From: Curtobacterium pusillum | GTDB taxonomy: Bacteria; Actinomycetota; Actinomycetes; Actinomycetales; Microbacteriaceae | Direction: 5' to 3' | Assembly (NCBI RefSeq): GCF_007680845.1 | Contig: NZ_VEIY01000002.1 | Span: 426,217 to 490,216 of the forward strand | DNA length: 64,000 nt | Shown: positions 1-7,241 of the stretch, one piece after another | Position numbering within the stretch: position 1 is the first letter of the stretch | Layout of the letters: every line of letters begins with the position of its first letter | Made by a program: the position numbers and the translations under genes | The notes under the pieces: model-generated | Told to the model about the DNA's origin: nothing | Database searches by the model: none | What the model saw: only the letters and a program-made list of their open reading frames with translations

Positions 1-277
1 TGCCGAGCACACGCTCGTCGTCGCCGGTCCGCCGTCCGACCGGACGAGCAGCCGGTGGGGCGCCGACCGCCGCGCCGGCCAGCTCGTCCTGAGCCGCGCG
101 CTCGAGCGGGACGCCACCGAGCACGGCTGGTCGTACGTGGACCCGTTCGTGGCGTTCCGGCGGGCCGACGGCGCGTGGGTGCGCGGGTCGTCGCCGGACG
201 GCATCCACGGCACCGCGGCGACGAACGTCGTGGTCGCTCGGGCGATGGCGGCGGCGATCACGGAGGCCGCCCGCTGA
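1..277 (+). CDS. SGNH/GDSL-type hydrolase, C-terminal part (cut by window start)
   Basis: The reading frame is open from base 2 and ends at TGA 275-277. It encodes about 91 residues. Near the end it reads SSPDGIHGTAATNVVVARAM, which has the D-x-x-H block (DGIH) that supplies the catalytic Asp and His of SGNH/GDSL hydrolases, followed by the usual closing helix. The Ser, Gly and Asn blocks lie outside the window, so substrate and localisation cannot be judged; membrane-bound acyltransferases also carry this domain at the C-terminus. It points towards the ArsR-type gene that starts 74 bp further on. Confidence 0.7.
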   Translation, partial: AEHTLVVAGPPSDRTSSRWGADRRAGQLVLSRALERDATEHGWSYVDPFVAFRRADGAWVRGSSPDGIHGTAATNVVVARAMAAAITEAAR

Positions 278-290
278 GGGTCCGCAATCC

Positions 291-335
291 GCAAAGATGT
301 CGCTGCAAAGAGATGCTTGCAAAGGCTTCTTTGCA
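291..335 (+). promoter_or_regulatory. GCAAAG repeat array, putative operator of the ArsR-type gene
   Basis: GCAAAG occurs at 291-296, 305-310 and 319-324, exactly 14 bp apart. The last copy is part of a perfect inverted repeat, TGCAAAG-GCTT-CTTTGCA, at 318-335. The array ends just before the -10-like TAGTCT (340-345) of the next gene, so a protein bound here would block the promoter. Autoregulation is inferred. Confidence 0.5.
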
Positions 336-339
336 GTCG

Positions 340-345
340 TAGTCT
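340..345 (+). promoter_or_regulatory. -10 element TAGTCT of a probable leaderless transcript
   Basis: TAGTCT fits the actinobacterial -10 form TAnnnT and is followed by six bases and then the ATG at 352. Transcription would start at or next to the start codon. No Shine-Dalgarno sequence precedes the ATG, which supports leaderless translation. Confidence 0.45.
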
Positions 346-351
346 TCTCGC

Positions 352-960
352 ATGGCACCCGAAGCTCGCGTCCTCGACCTCCCGTCGATGAAGGCGCTCA
401 GTCACCCGCTGCGCTCACAGCTCTTCAACGAGCTGGCGGCGCACGGGCCGGCAACGGCGACATCGCTCGCCGACAAGGTGGGCGAGTCAACCGGCTCGAC
501 CAGTTACCACCTCCGCCAGCTCGAGCGTCACGGCTTCATCGAAGAGGTCGAGGGCCGTGGCAACGGCCGGGAACGCTGGTGGCGACGCGTCCCGGTCGCC
601 GTCCACTCCGGCGGCACCGACGGCCCGCAGTCACCGGCCGGCATCGCCGCGGCGAGGCTGCTCGCGTCCGGCTCGAACGAGTTCTCGGAGCAGCTCATCC
701 GCGAGTTCATCGCACGCGACCAGGAGTCGATGTCGCCGGGCTGGCGTGACGCAGCCGACCTGTCCGTGTCGATCCTGCGGCTCACCCCGGCGGACCTGCG
801 CGAACTGATGGACGGCGTCCACGGCGTCATCGACGCATTCCGCGATCGGCATGTGCTCGACGACGCGACCGATCAGGGGACCAGTCGGGTGTTCATCCGC
901 ACCGCAGCGGTGCCGATCTTCGACGACGAACGAGACGAGCGACAGGACGAAGGATCATGA
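352..960 (+). CDS. ArsR-type winged-helix transcriptional regulator
   Basis: This 202-residue protein starts with a winged helix-turn-helix (about residues 10-85). ALSHPLRSQLFNELAAHGPA and STSYHLRQLERHGFIEEV are the helix and recognition-helix blocks of ArsR-like regulators, and GRERWWRR is the wing. The C-terminal half (about 90-202) is helical, without obvious metal-binding Cys or His clusters, so it probably does not sense metals. It follows the GCAAAG array and is translationally coupled (ATGA) to the 79-residue gene behind it. Related pairs often put the regulator in front of an MFS or small partner protein. The ligand is unknown. Confidence 0.8.
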   Translation: MAPEARVLDLPSMKALSHPLRSQLFNELAAHGPATATSLADKVGESTGSTSYHLRQLERHGFIEEVEGRGNGRERWWRRVPVAVHSGGTDGPQSPAGIAAARLLASGSNEFSEQLIREFIARDQESMSPGWRDAADLSVSILRLTPADLRELMDGVHGVIDAFRDRHVLDDATDQGTSRVFIRTAAVPIFDDERDERQDEGS

Positions 961-1196
961 GTGCAGCACTCCACCTCACCGAGGTCGGCCCGCTGGAACG
1001 GGCCGCCCACCGGGTCGGGACCGCGTTGCTCCGGTGGAGCGAGCAGCGGGCGGCCCGGACGACGTTCACCACGACCGGCGCGCAGACCGGCGCGGCGCGC
1101 GACGCGGCCCGGCTCGCCTTCGAGCAGCGCACGGCCCAGGAGGCGCGGCAGCGTCACTGGGAGGCGCTCGCCGCCGCCACGCCCCGGCTGCGATGA
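957..1196 (+). CDS. Small hypothetical protein coupled to the ArsR-type regulator
   Basis: The start codon overlaps the regulator's stop as ATGA, so the two are co-translated. The 79-residue product is Ala/Arg-rich, predicted helical and soluble, with no signal peptide or membrane segment: it begins MSAALHLTEVGPLERAAHRV and has an acidic-basic tail rich in EQR. I do not recognise a family. Its size and position suggest an accessory partner of the regulator or a small membrane-surface helix protein. Codon use matches the neighbours, which supports a real gene. Confidence 0.6.
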   Translation: MSAALHLTEVGPLERAAHRVGTALLRWSEQRAARTTFTTTGAQTGAARDAARLAFEQRTAQEARQRHWEALAAATPRLR

Positions 1197-1209
1197 CGAC
1201 CGGCCCGCG

Positions 1210-1875
1210 TCACTCGGGCAGGGGTTCGGCGTAGGTCCGGAACCCATCACGCTCTGTGTGGATCGCCCACAGGCGGTCCGCGATGGACGCACCGGAGTGA
1301 TCCGGCTGCCCGTCGTCGATCCCGAACGGGATGATGAGCTGGCCGACGTGCACGTGCTCGTCCCGCACCGCGTCGTGGAGCAGCTGCGCGTAGGCGCTCT
1401 CGCCCGCGAAGGCCACCGACGTCCCCGTCACCCGGGCACCCGGACGGACCGCGCTGCCGCCGTTCACGAACAGGATCGTGCCGTGGCCGATCGCCCGCAT
1501 CCCGGGGAGCACCTGCCGGACCGCGGTGACCGAGCCGTAGACCGAGAACTCGATCGGGCCGACGAGGTCCTCGGCGGTGGTCTCGAGCACCGGCCGCATG
1601 TACTCCTTCGCGGGGAGCGGGCTGTACTGCAGCACCTCGATGGGCCCGAGCTGCTCGGTGGCCCGTTCGAGCGCGGACCGCAGCGAGTCCCCGTCCCGGA
1701 CGTTCGCGGCGAACCCGGCTGCGGTGTGGCCGCGCTCCCGGAGCGAGGCGGCGAGTCCGTCCAGGCGGTCCTGGTTGCGGGAGATCAGGGCGATCGAGAA
1801 GCCCTCCCGGGCGAAGCGCTCGGCGACGGCGAGGCCGAGCCCCCCGCCGGCTCCGACGATGGCGATGGTGGTCAT
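1210..1875 (-). CDS. SDR-family NAD(P)-binding protein with atypical active site
   Basis: The 221-residue protein begins MTTIAIVGAGGGLGLAVAER, a Rossmann nucleotide-binding loop, and has an SDR-like fold (ISRNQDRL after strand 2, VNGGSAVRPG after strand 5). The start at 1875 is chosen because the nucleotide-binding loop must lie at the N-terminus; the frame runs open further upstream but into unrelated sequence. The classical YxxxK pair is missing: after VNGGSAV the matching place reads YAQLLHDAV, with no Lys. It may therefore be a non-classical reductase or a binding protein. It is divergent from the PQQ-type dehydrogenase at 1966. Confidence 0.75.
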   Translation of the reverse strand: MTTIAIVGAGGGLGLAVAERFAREGFSIALISRNQDRLDGLAASLRERGHTAAGFAANVRDGDSLRSALERATEQLGPIEVLQYSPLPAKEYMRPVLETTAEDLVGPIEFSVYGSVTAVRQVLPGMRAIGHGTILFVNGGSAVRPGARVTGTSVAFAGESAYAQLLHDAVRDEHVHVGQLIIPFGIDDGQPDHSGASIADRLWAIHTERDGFRTYAEPLPE

Positions 1876-1965
1876 GGTGTGGTCCCTTCCACCGTCCACT
1901 GAACACGTCCCAGGGATTTCCCGACCGGCGCGAGTGTGATCGACGCACGACCCGGGAGGAACACC

Positions 1966-3108
1966 GTGCACACCACCGCCCGTCCCCGATGCACCTGGTC
2001 CGCCCTGGGCGCCGCCGCCGTCACCGCCCTCGTCCTCACCGCCTGCACCGACGACACCGTGCGGACCCTGCCCGGTACGGCGCCCGCCACGACCACCCCC
2101 TCGGCGAGCGCGACCGCGGACGCCGCCGGCCAGCTCCGACCGGGCGGCGAGACGACGGACATCGCCACGGGGCTCGACGCGCCGTGGTCGGTGGTCCGGA
2201 CGGGTGACGGCAGCGACGCCCTGATCAGCGAACGGGACTCCGCGAAGGTGCTCGAGCTCACCGCAGCGGGCACCACCCGGGACGTCGGCACGGTCGCGGG
2301 TGTCAGCCACGGTGGCGAGGGCGGTCTGCTCGGGCTCGCCCTGCACGACGGCGACCTGTACGTGTACTCGACGGCCGACGGGGGCAACCGGATCCAGAGG
2401 TACGACCTCACCGGGAGCGCCGGGTCCTACCGGCTGGGCGGTGCGACGACGATCATCGACGGGCTCCCGGCGAACAGCTTCCACAACGGCGGACGGATCG
2501 CGTTCGGACCGGACGGCATGCTCTACGCGAGCGTCGGGGACGCCGGCGAGGGGACGGACGCACAGGACCGGGACTCGCTCGCCGGCAAGATCCTGCGGCT
2601 CACCCCCGAGGGCGGCGTCCCCGGGGGCAACCCCTTCCCCGGGTCACCGGTGTGGAGCCTCGGGCACCGCAACGTCCAGGGCATGGGGTGGACGGCCGAC
2701 GGGACGATGTTCGCGTCCGAGTTCGGGCAGGACACCTGGGACGAGCTCAACGTCATCGAGAAGGGGAAGGACTACGGCTGGCCCGAGGCCGAGGGACGGG
2801 GCGGCACCGGGAAGGGGTTCGTCGACCCGGTGCAGCAGTGGGCCACGGACGACGCCTCGCCGAGCGGGCTCGCGGTCATCGACGACACCGTGTTCGTCGC
2901 GAACCTGCGCGGCGAGGTCGTCCGGGCGATCCCCGCGGACGCCCCGTCGACGTCGACGGAGTACTTCGCGGGGGACTTCGGTCGCATCCGCACCGTGCTC
3001 GAGGGACCGGAGGGTGCGCTCTGGTTCGTCACGAACAACACCGACGGCCGGGGCGACCCGATCGAGGGCGACGACCGCATCGTCTCGGTCCCGCTCGCCG
3101 ACAGCTGA
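1966..3108 (+). CDS. PQQ-dependent sugar (glucose/sorbosone) dehydrogenase-like lipoprotein
   Basis: The 380-residue protein has a lipoprotein signal (VTALVLTAC lipobox, Cys about residue 25) and then a Ser/Thr/Ala-rich linker. From about residue 65 a six-bladed beta-propeller of the soluble glucose dehydrogenase/sorbosone dehydrogenase family follows: GLDAPWSV, GGEGGLLGLAL, FHNGGRIAFGPDGMLYASVGD, LGHRNVQGMGW and EFGQDTWDELN are family landmarks. It should oxidise a sugar or sugar alcohol outside the membrane if PQQ is available. The GTG at 1966 is preferred over an upstream ATG because GGGAGGA (1954-1960) lies five bases before it. Confidence 0.88.
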   Translation: MHTTARPRCTWSALGAAAVTALVLTACTDDTVRTLPGTAPATTTPSASATADAAGQLRPGGETTDIATGLDAPWSVVRTGDGSDALISERDSAKVLELTAAGTTRDVGTVAGVSHGGEGGLLGLALHDGDLYVYSTADGGNRIQRYDLTGSAGSYRLGGATTIIDGLPANSFHNGGRIAFGPDGMLYASVGDAGEGTDAQDRDSLAGKILRLTPEGGVPGGNPFPGSPVWSLGHRNVQGMGWTADGTMFASEFGQDTWDELNVIEKGKDYGWPEAEGRGGTGKGFVDPVQQWATDDASPSGLAVIDDTVFVANLRGEVVRAIPADAPSTSTEYFAGDFGRIRTVLEGPEGALWFVTNNTDGRGDPIEGDDRIVSVPLADS

Positions 3109-3129
3109 GCGCGAGCGCCTCGCGACGCC

Positions 3130-4014
3130 TCAGGCCTCCGGGATGACCCGTTCGAAGCGGCTCGTGTCCGCTCCGTCGGGGTCCGGTCCACCGCGACGGC
3201 CGGTGTCGAGGGCGTCCAGGCGGGCGAGCTCCTCGTCGGCGAGGACGAAGTCGAACACGTCGAAGTTCTCGGCGATGCGCCCGGGGTCCGTGGACTTCGG
3301 GATCGCGTTCCGCCCCTGCTGCACGTGCCAGCGGAGCATCACCTGCGCCGGGGTCTTGCCGTGCGCCTCGGCGATCGCACGGATCGTCGGGTCGTCGAGC
3401 ACGCTGACCCGCTCGTCGCCCCACCCCGGGTAGAACGTGATGCCGCCGATCGGGGACCATGCCTGGTCGAGGATGCCGTGCTCCGCGTCCGCACGCTGCA
3501 CGTCGGGCTGGGTGAAGTACGGGTGCAGCTCGACCTGGTTGAGTGCCGGGACGACGTGGGTCCGGTCGAGGAGCGAGCGGAGGTGGTGCGGCATGAAGTT
3601 GCTCACGCCGATCGCGCCGACCCTGCCCTCGGCGTACAGCCGTTCCAGGGCTCGGTAGGCGTCGACGGTCTGCTCGAACCGGTCGGGCGCGGGCTGGTGG
3701 AGGATGAGCACGTCGATGCGGTCGAAGCCGAGCTTCCCGACGGCCTTGTCGAAGGCGTGCAGGGTCCGGTCGAAGCCGTAGTCCGAGACCCAGACCTTCG
3801 TCTCGACGACGATCTCGTCCCGGTCGACGCCCGAGGCGCGGATGCCCTCGCCGACCTCGCGCTCGTTGCCGTACGCGGCGGCGGTGTCGATGTGGCGGTA
3901 GCCGGTCTCGAGCGCCGTCCGGACCGCGTCCACGGTGTCCGACGGTGCGCTCTGGAAGACCCCGAACCCGATCGCGGGGATCTCGAGGCCGTTGTTGAGG
4001 GTGCGTGTGTCCAT
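3130..4014 (-). CDS. Aldo/keto reductase
   Basis: This 294-residue (alpha/beta)8 barrel belongs to the AKR5-like group. The catalytic tetrad can be read as Asp and Tyr in DTAAAYGNE, Lys in VETKVW and His in LILHQPAPD. GVSNFMPHHL and the C-terminal IPKSTDPGRIAENF phosphate-binding segment mark the NADPH site. It reduces aldehydes or ketones. The ATG at 4014 (MDTRTLNNGLEIPAIG) begins exactly where the family begins. It is divergent from the XRE/MmyB regulator at 4101, so they may share control. Confidence 0.9.
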   Translation of the reverse strand: MDTRTLNNGLEIPAIGFGVFQSAPSDTVDAVRTALETGYRHIDTAAAYGNEREVGEGIRASGVDRDEIVVETKVWVSDYGFDRTLHAFDKAVGKLGFDRIDVLILHQPAPDRFEQTVDAYRALERLYAEGRVGAIGVSNFMPHHLRSLLDRTHVVPALNQVELHPYFTQPDVQRADAEHGILDQAWSPIGGITFYPGWGDERVSVLDDPTIRAIAEAHGKTPAQVMLRWHVQQGRNAIPKSTDPGRIAENFDVFDFVLADEELARLDALDTGRRGGPDPDGADTSRFERVIPEA

Positions 4015-4100
4015 GACGTCGACGCTACGACCGGGTCGCACGTCCTGACGGGTACCAGCAACCCCTGCTCCGATCAGCCCGGGCGACCTACCGTGGGGGC

Positions 4101-5000
4101 ATGGACACGAGAGACGAAGTCCGCGACTTCCTGCGCACCCGGCGCGCGCGCATCACGCCGCAGCAGGTCGGCCTGCCCGACTTCGGGGGCGCCCGACGGG
4201 TCGAGGGGCTGCGGCGTGAGGAGCTCGCCCTCATCGCCGGCATGAGCGTGGACTACTACGTCCGGCTGGAGCGCGGGAACCTCAGCGGGGTGTCCGAGAG
4301 CGTCCTCGAGGCGCTGTCGCGCGCGCTCCGGCTCGACGACACCGAGCACGCGCACCTGTTCGACCTCGCCCGTGCGCAGAACGCGTCGGGCGTGACCCGG
4401 CGCCGGCCCCCGACGGCGACGGTCCGGCCGAACGTGCAGCGCGTGCTCGACTCCGTGACCGCTCCCGCGTGGGTGCGCAACGGCCGGTCGGACTTCCTCG
4501 CCGGCAACGCCCTCGCCCGGGCGCTGTACGCGCCGCTGTTCGTCGACCCCACCCGGACGCCGAACACCGCGCGGTCCGCGTTCCTCGACCCGCGCGGTCG
4601 GGAGTTCTGGCGCGACTGGGACGTCGTCGCGAGCGACATGGTCGCCGTGCTCCGTGCCGAGGCCGCCCGCTCGCCGTACGACCGTGGCCTGACCGACCTG
4701 ATCGGGGAGCTCTCGACCCGGAGCGAGGAGTTCCGGCAGCGGTGGGCCGCGCACGGCGTGATGCGGCACCGCAACGGCGAGAAGCGGGTGCACCACCCGG
4801 AGGTCGGCGACCTCGACCTGACGTACGAGACGATGGAGCTGGTCACCGACGAAGGGCTGACCCTCGTCGTCTACAGCTCCGAGCCCGGGTCGCCGACCGA
4901 GGAGCGGCTGCAGCTGCTCGCGAACCTCGCCGCGACGGCGAACACCGACGCCGACGCCCGCACCGACGCCACTGTCGTCCCGGAGCCGGAGGACGCGTGA
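4101..5000 (+). CDS. XRE-family regulator with MmyB-like ligand-binding domain
   Basis: In this 299-residue protein, residues 8-75 form the helix-turn-helix. RRVEGLRREELALIAGMSVD and YYVRLERGN are typical of the MmyB/ClgR-like group. Residues about 110-285 form the PAS-like MmyB sensor domain (APAWVRNGRSDFLAGNALAR, FLDPRGREFWRDWD). Members regulate neighbouring oxidoreductases and transporters, here probably the divergent aldo/keto reductase and the coupled MFS gene. A -10-like TACCGT (4089-4094) sits six bases before the ATG, suggesting leaderless transcription. The stop overlaps the MFS start as GTGA. Confidence 0.88.
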   Translation: MDTRDEVRDFLRTRRARITPQQVGLPDFGGARRVEGLRREELALIAGMSVDYYVRLERGNLSGVSESVLEALSRALRLDDTEHAHLFDLARAQNASGVTRRRPPTATVRPNVQRVLDSVTAPAWVRNGRSDFLAGNALARALYAPLFVDPTRTPNTARSAFLDPRGREFWRDWDVVASDMVAVLRAEAARSPYDRGLTDLIGELSTRSEEFRQRWAAHGVMRHRNGEKRVHHPEVGDLDLTYETMELVTDEGLTLVVYSSEPGSPTEERLQLLANLAATANTDADARTDATVVPEPEDA

Positions 5001-6187
5001 CCGCCCGTGCCGGGATGACCCCCGGGCGGACCCTGCTGTTCGCGGTCGCCGGCGGTGCGGCCGTCGGCAACCTGTACTGGGCGCAGCCGCTCCTCGACGA
5101 CATCGCCTCGTCGCTCGGTACCTCCACCGCGGTCGCCGGTCTGCTCGTCACGCTCACCCAGGTCGGCTACGCGCTCGGGATCCTGCTCGTGGTGCCCCTC
5201 GGCGACGTGCTCGACCGGCGCCGGTTGGTGCCCGGGGTGCTGGTCGCCTCCGCCGCCGCCCTCGTGTTCGCCGCCGTGGCCCCGTCGTTCGGCGTGCTCC
5301 TCGTCGCCCTGGCGTTGGTCGGGCTCACCACCGTCGCCGGGCAGCTCCTCATCCCGCTCGCCGGCGACCTCGCCGACCCCGCCGCACGCGGCCGTGTCGT
5401 CGGCACCATCGCGTCCGGTGTCCTCACCGGCATCCTCGTCTCGCGCACGGTGAGCGGGTTCGTCGCGGACGTGTGGGGGTGGCGGTCGATCTACGTGGTC
5501 GCCGCGGTGGCCGCCCTGGTGTTCGCCGTGCTGCTCCGACGGGTGATCCCGGAGCTCGACCGCCGCGAGCGGGTGCCGTACCCGACGCTCATCGCCTCGG
5601 TGTTCCGGGCCGTCGCCGCACACCGCTCCGTGCGGGTCACCCTGGTGATCAGCGCGACGGTGTTCGCCGTCTTCACGATGTTCTGGACCGCGCTGACGTT
5701 CCTCCTCAGCGCGGCGCCGTTCGGGTACTCGACGACGGCGATCGGACTGGTCGGGCTGGCGGGGCTGGCGGGCGCCGTCGCCGCGCAGCGGGTCGGGCGG
5801 CTGCACGACCGGGGCCTCTCGGTCCCCGTCACGGGCGCGGCACTCGTCCTCGTGCTGGTGTCCCTCGTCATCGCGGGGACCGGTGCGCACTCGATCGTGG
5901 TGGTGCTCGTCGCCGTGGTGTTGCTCGACGTCGGCGTCCAGGCGACGAACGTCCTCAACCAGACGAGGTTGTTCGCGATCGACCCGGCCGCGCGCAGCCG
6001 CCTCAACACCGCGTTCGTCACCGGCAACTTCGTCGGCGGCGCGATCGGGTCGGCGGTCACGTCGGTCCTCTGGAACGCCGGCGGCTGGACCGCGGTGACC
6101 GTCGGTGGTGCGGTCCTGATCGGCTTCGCGCTGACGGTCTGGGCCGTCCACCGTCGCCGCGGCCTGGTCGTGACCGCCCCGCGCTGA
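4997..6187 (+). CDS. MFS transporter, 12-TM drug/metabolite exporter type
   Basis: The protein has 396 residues with about 12 hydrophobic segments. It starts at GTG 4997, which overlaps the regulator's stop (GTGA). LGDVLDRRRLVPGVLV between segments 2 and 3 is the MFS motif A region, and NLYWAQPLLDDIA is typical of YgaY/NreB-like exporters. It is probably controlled by, and co-translated with, the XRE/MmyB regulator. Substrate unknown. Its stop codon lies inside a 20-bp perfect palindrome shared with the convergent epimerase gene. Confidence 0.88.
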   Translation: MTARAGMTPGRTLLFAVAGGAAVGNLYWAQPLLDDIASSLGTSTAVAGLLVTLTQVGYALGILLVVPLGDVLDRRRLVPGVLVASAAALVFAAVAPSFGVLLVALALVGLTTVAGQLLIPLAGDLADPAARGRVVGTIASGVLTGILVSRTVSGFVADVWGWRSIYVVAAVAALVFAVLLRRVIPELDRRERVPYPTLIASVFRAVAAHRSVRVTLVISATVFAVFTMFWTALTFLLSAAPFGYSTTAIGLVGLAGLAGAVAAQRVGRLHDRGLSVPVTGAALVLVLVSLVIAGTGAHSIVVVLVAVVLLDVGVQATNVLNQTRLFAIDPAARSRLNTAFVTGNFVGGAIGSAVTSVLWNAGGWTAVTVGGAVLIGFALTVWAVHRRRGLVVTAPR

Positions 6188-6203
6188 CCTGGCGCCAGGT
6201 CAG
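6184..6203. terminator. 20-bp perfect palindrome across two convergent stop codons
   Basis: CTGACCTGGCGCCAGGTCAG is a perfect 20-bp palindrome. The MFS stop TGA (6185-6187) lies in its left half and the epimerase stop (TCA on the plus strand, 6200-6202) in its right half. It has no loop bases and no T-run, so as RNA it would need to open its centre. It could act as a compact bidirectional terminator or a protein site. Confidence 0.45.
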
Positions 6204-7171
6204 ACGACGAGCGGCCCCGCCACCTCCACCTCGCCGTGCTCCACCAACCACCGCACCGCGTCGAGCACCGTCGCCTCGGCCGTCCACGCCGGCTCGTACC
6301 CGAGGACCCGGCGCGGCTTCTCGATGCTGAACACCTGACTGCGCGACAGGTGCTCCCAACTCGCGCCCGCGTGCTCCGGGGCCGTGGTCTCCCGGAACCG
6401 GTCCCACGGGACGGACTCGAGCCGCGCCTCCTGGCCGAACCACGACGCGACCAGGTGGGCGTACCCGCGGGCCGTGAGCGCCGTCGGGGCCGTGATGAAG
6501 AAGTCCTCGCCGACGGCGCGGTCGCGGTGCTCGACCGCCAGCTGGAACGCCTGCGCGACGTCGTCGGCGTGCACGTGCGCCATCGTCTCGGCGCCGAGTC
6601 CGGGCACATGGACCGTCTCGCCGCCGGACAGCCGGGTGATCACGGCGGTGTCGAGGTTGCCGAGCGGACCGATCGGCGTCCAGCCCGGACCACTGATGTG
6701 ACCGGGGTGGATCGACGTCGTCGCCAGACCGCCATCGGCGGTTTCCGCCGTGAGCATCCGGGCGATGGCGTCCTTCTGCGTGCCGTACTCGCCGAACGGA
6801 GCGGTCGCGTTGTCCTCGGTGATCGGGAGCACGTGGGAGACCCCGGCACGCCAGATCGACCCGCAGTGCACCAGGTGCGTGCCGGTGCCGCGGAGGGCCC
6901 GGACGAGCGCCTCGGCGGAGGAGCGCGTGAAGCAGACGAGGTCGACGACGGCGTCGGCGCCCAGTCCGACGATCCGCTCGCCGAAGGTGCCGTCGCGGTC
7001 CTCCTGCTCGCGGTCGGCGACGACCTGCTCGACCCGCTGCCACTCCGGGGCGTCGGCGTAGGGGGTGCTGGTGCCGCGGCTGATGGTCACGACGTCGTGA
7101 CCGGCGCGGACGAGACGGGGGACGAGGAACGTGCCGATGTGGCCGGTGGCTCCGATGACGACGATGCGCAT
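6200..7171 (-). CDS. NAD-dependent epimerase/dehydratase family protein
   Basis: The 323-residue protein begins MRIVVIGATGHIGTFLVPRL, a GxxGxxG extended-SDR Rossmann motif, and is of typical family length. FTRSSAEALVRALRGTGTH and HPGHISGPGWTPIGPLG follow the NAD-binding core of nucleoside-sugar-epimerase-like proteins; GYEPAWTAEATVLDAVRWLV is the usual C-terminal helix pair. The ATG at 7171 was chosen because longer versions only add unstructured sequence. It is divergent from the DHA2 exporter at 7242 and convergent with the MFS gene. Substrate not predictable. Confidence 0.85.
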   Translation of the reverse strand: MRIVVIGATGHIGTFLVPRLVRAGHDVVTISRGTSTPYADAPEWQRVEQVVADREQEDRDGTFGERIVGLGADAVVDLVCFTRSSAEALVRALRGTGTHLVHCGSIWRAGVSHVLPITEDNATAPFGEYGTQKDAIARMLTAETADGGLATTSIHPGHISGPGWTPIGPLGNLDTAVITRLSGGETVHVPGLGAETMAHVHADDVAQAFQLAVEHRDRAVGEDFFITAPTALTARGYAHLVASWFGQEARLESVPWDRFRETTAPEHAGASWEHLSRSQVFSIEKPRRVLGYEPAWTAEATVLDAVRWLVEHGEVEVAGPLVV

Positions 7172-7203
7172 GCCGGTCACGCTAGGCCGCGCGTCCTGGA
7201 CCG

Positions 7204-7219
7204 CGCGGAATGTTCCGCG
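7204..7219. promoter_or_regulatory. Operator-like palindrome CGCGGAA-TG-TTCCGCG
   Basis: Seven-base arms with a 2-bp centre lie in the 70-bp gap between the divergent epimerase and DHA2 exporter genes. Another half site, GGAAC, follows at once. The position fits a repressor site controlling one or both genes. No regulator gene is adjacent, so the binding protein is unknown. Confidence 0.4.
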
Positions 7220-7241
7220 ACGGAACGGACTTGCCGAGTGC

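Noticed and set aside
4469..4996. Upstream extension of the MFS frame into the XRE regulator gene
   Set aside because: The sequence before GTG 4997 is a shadow of the regulator gene; the GTGA overlap marks the real start.
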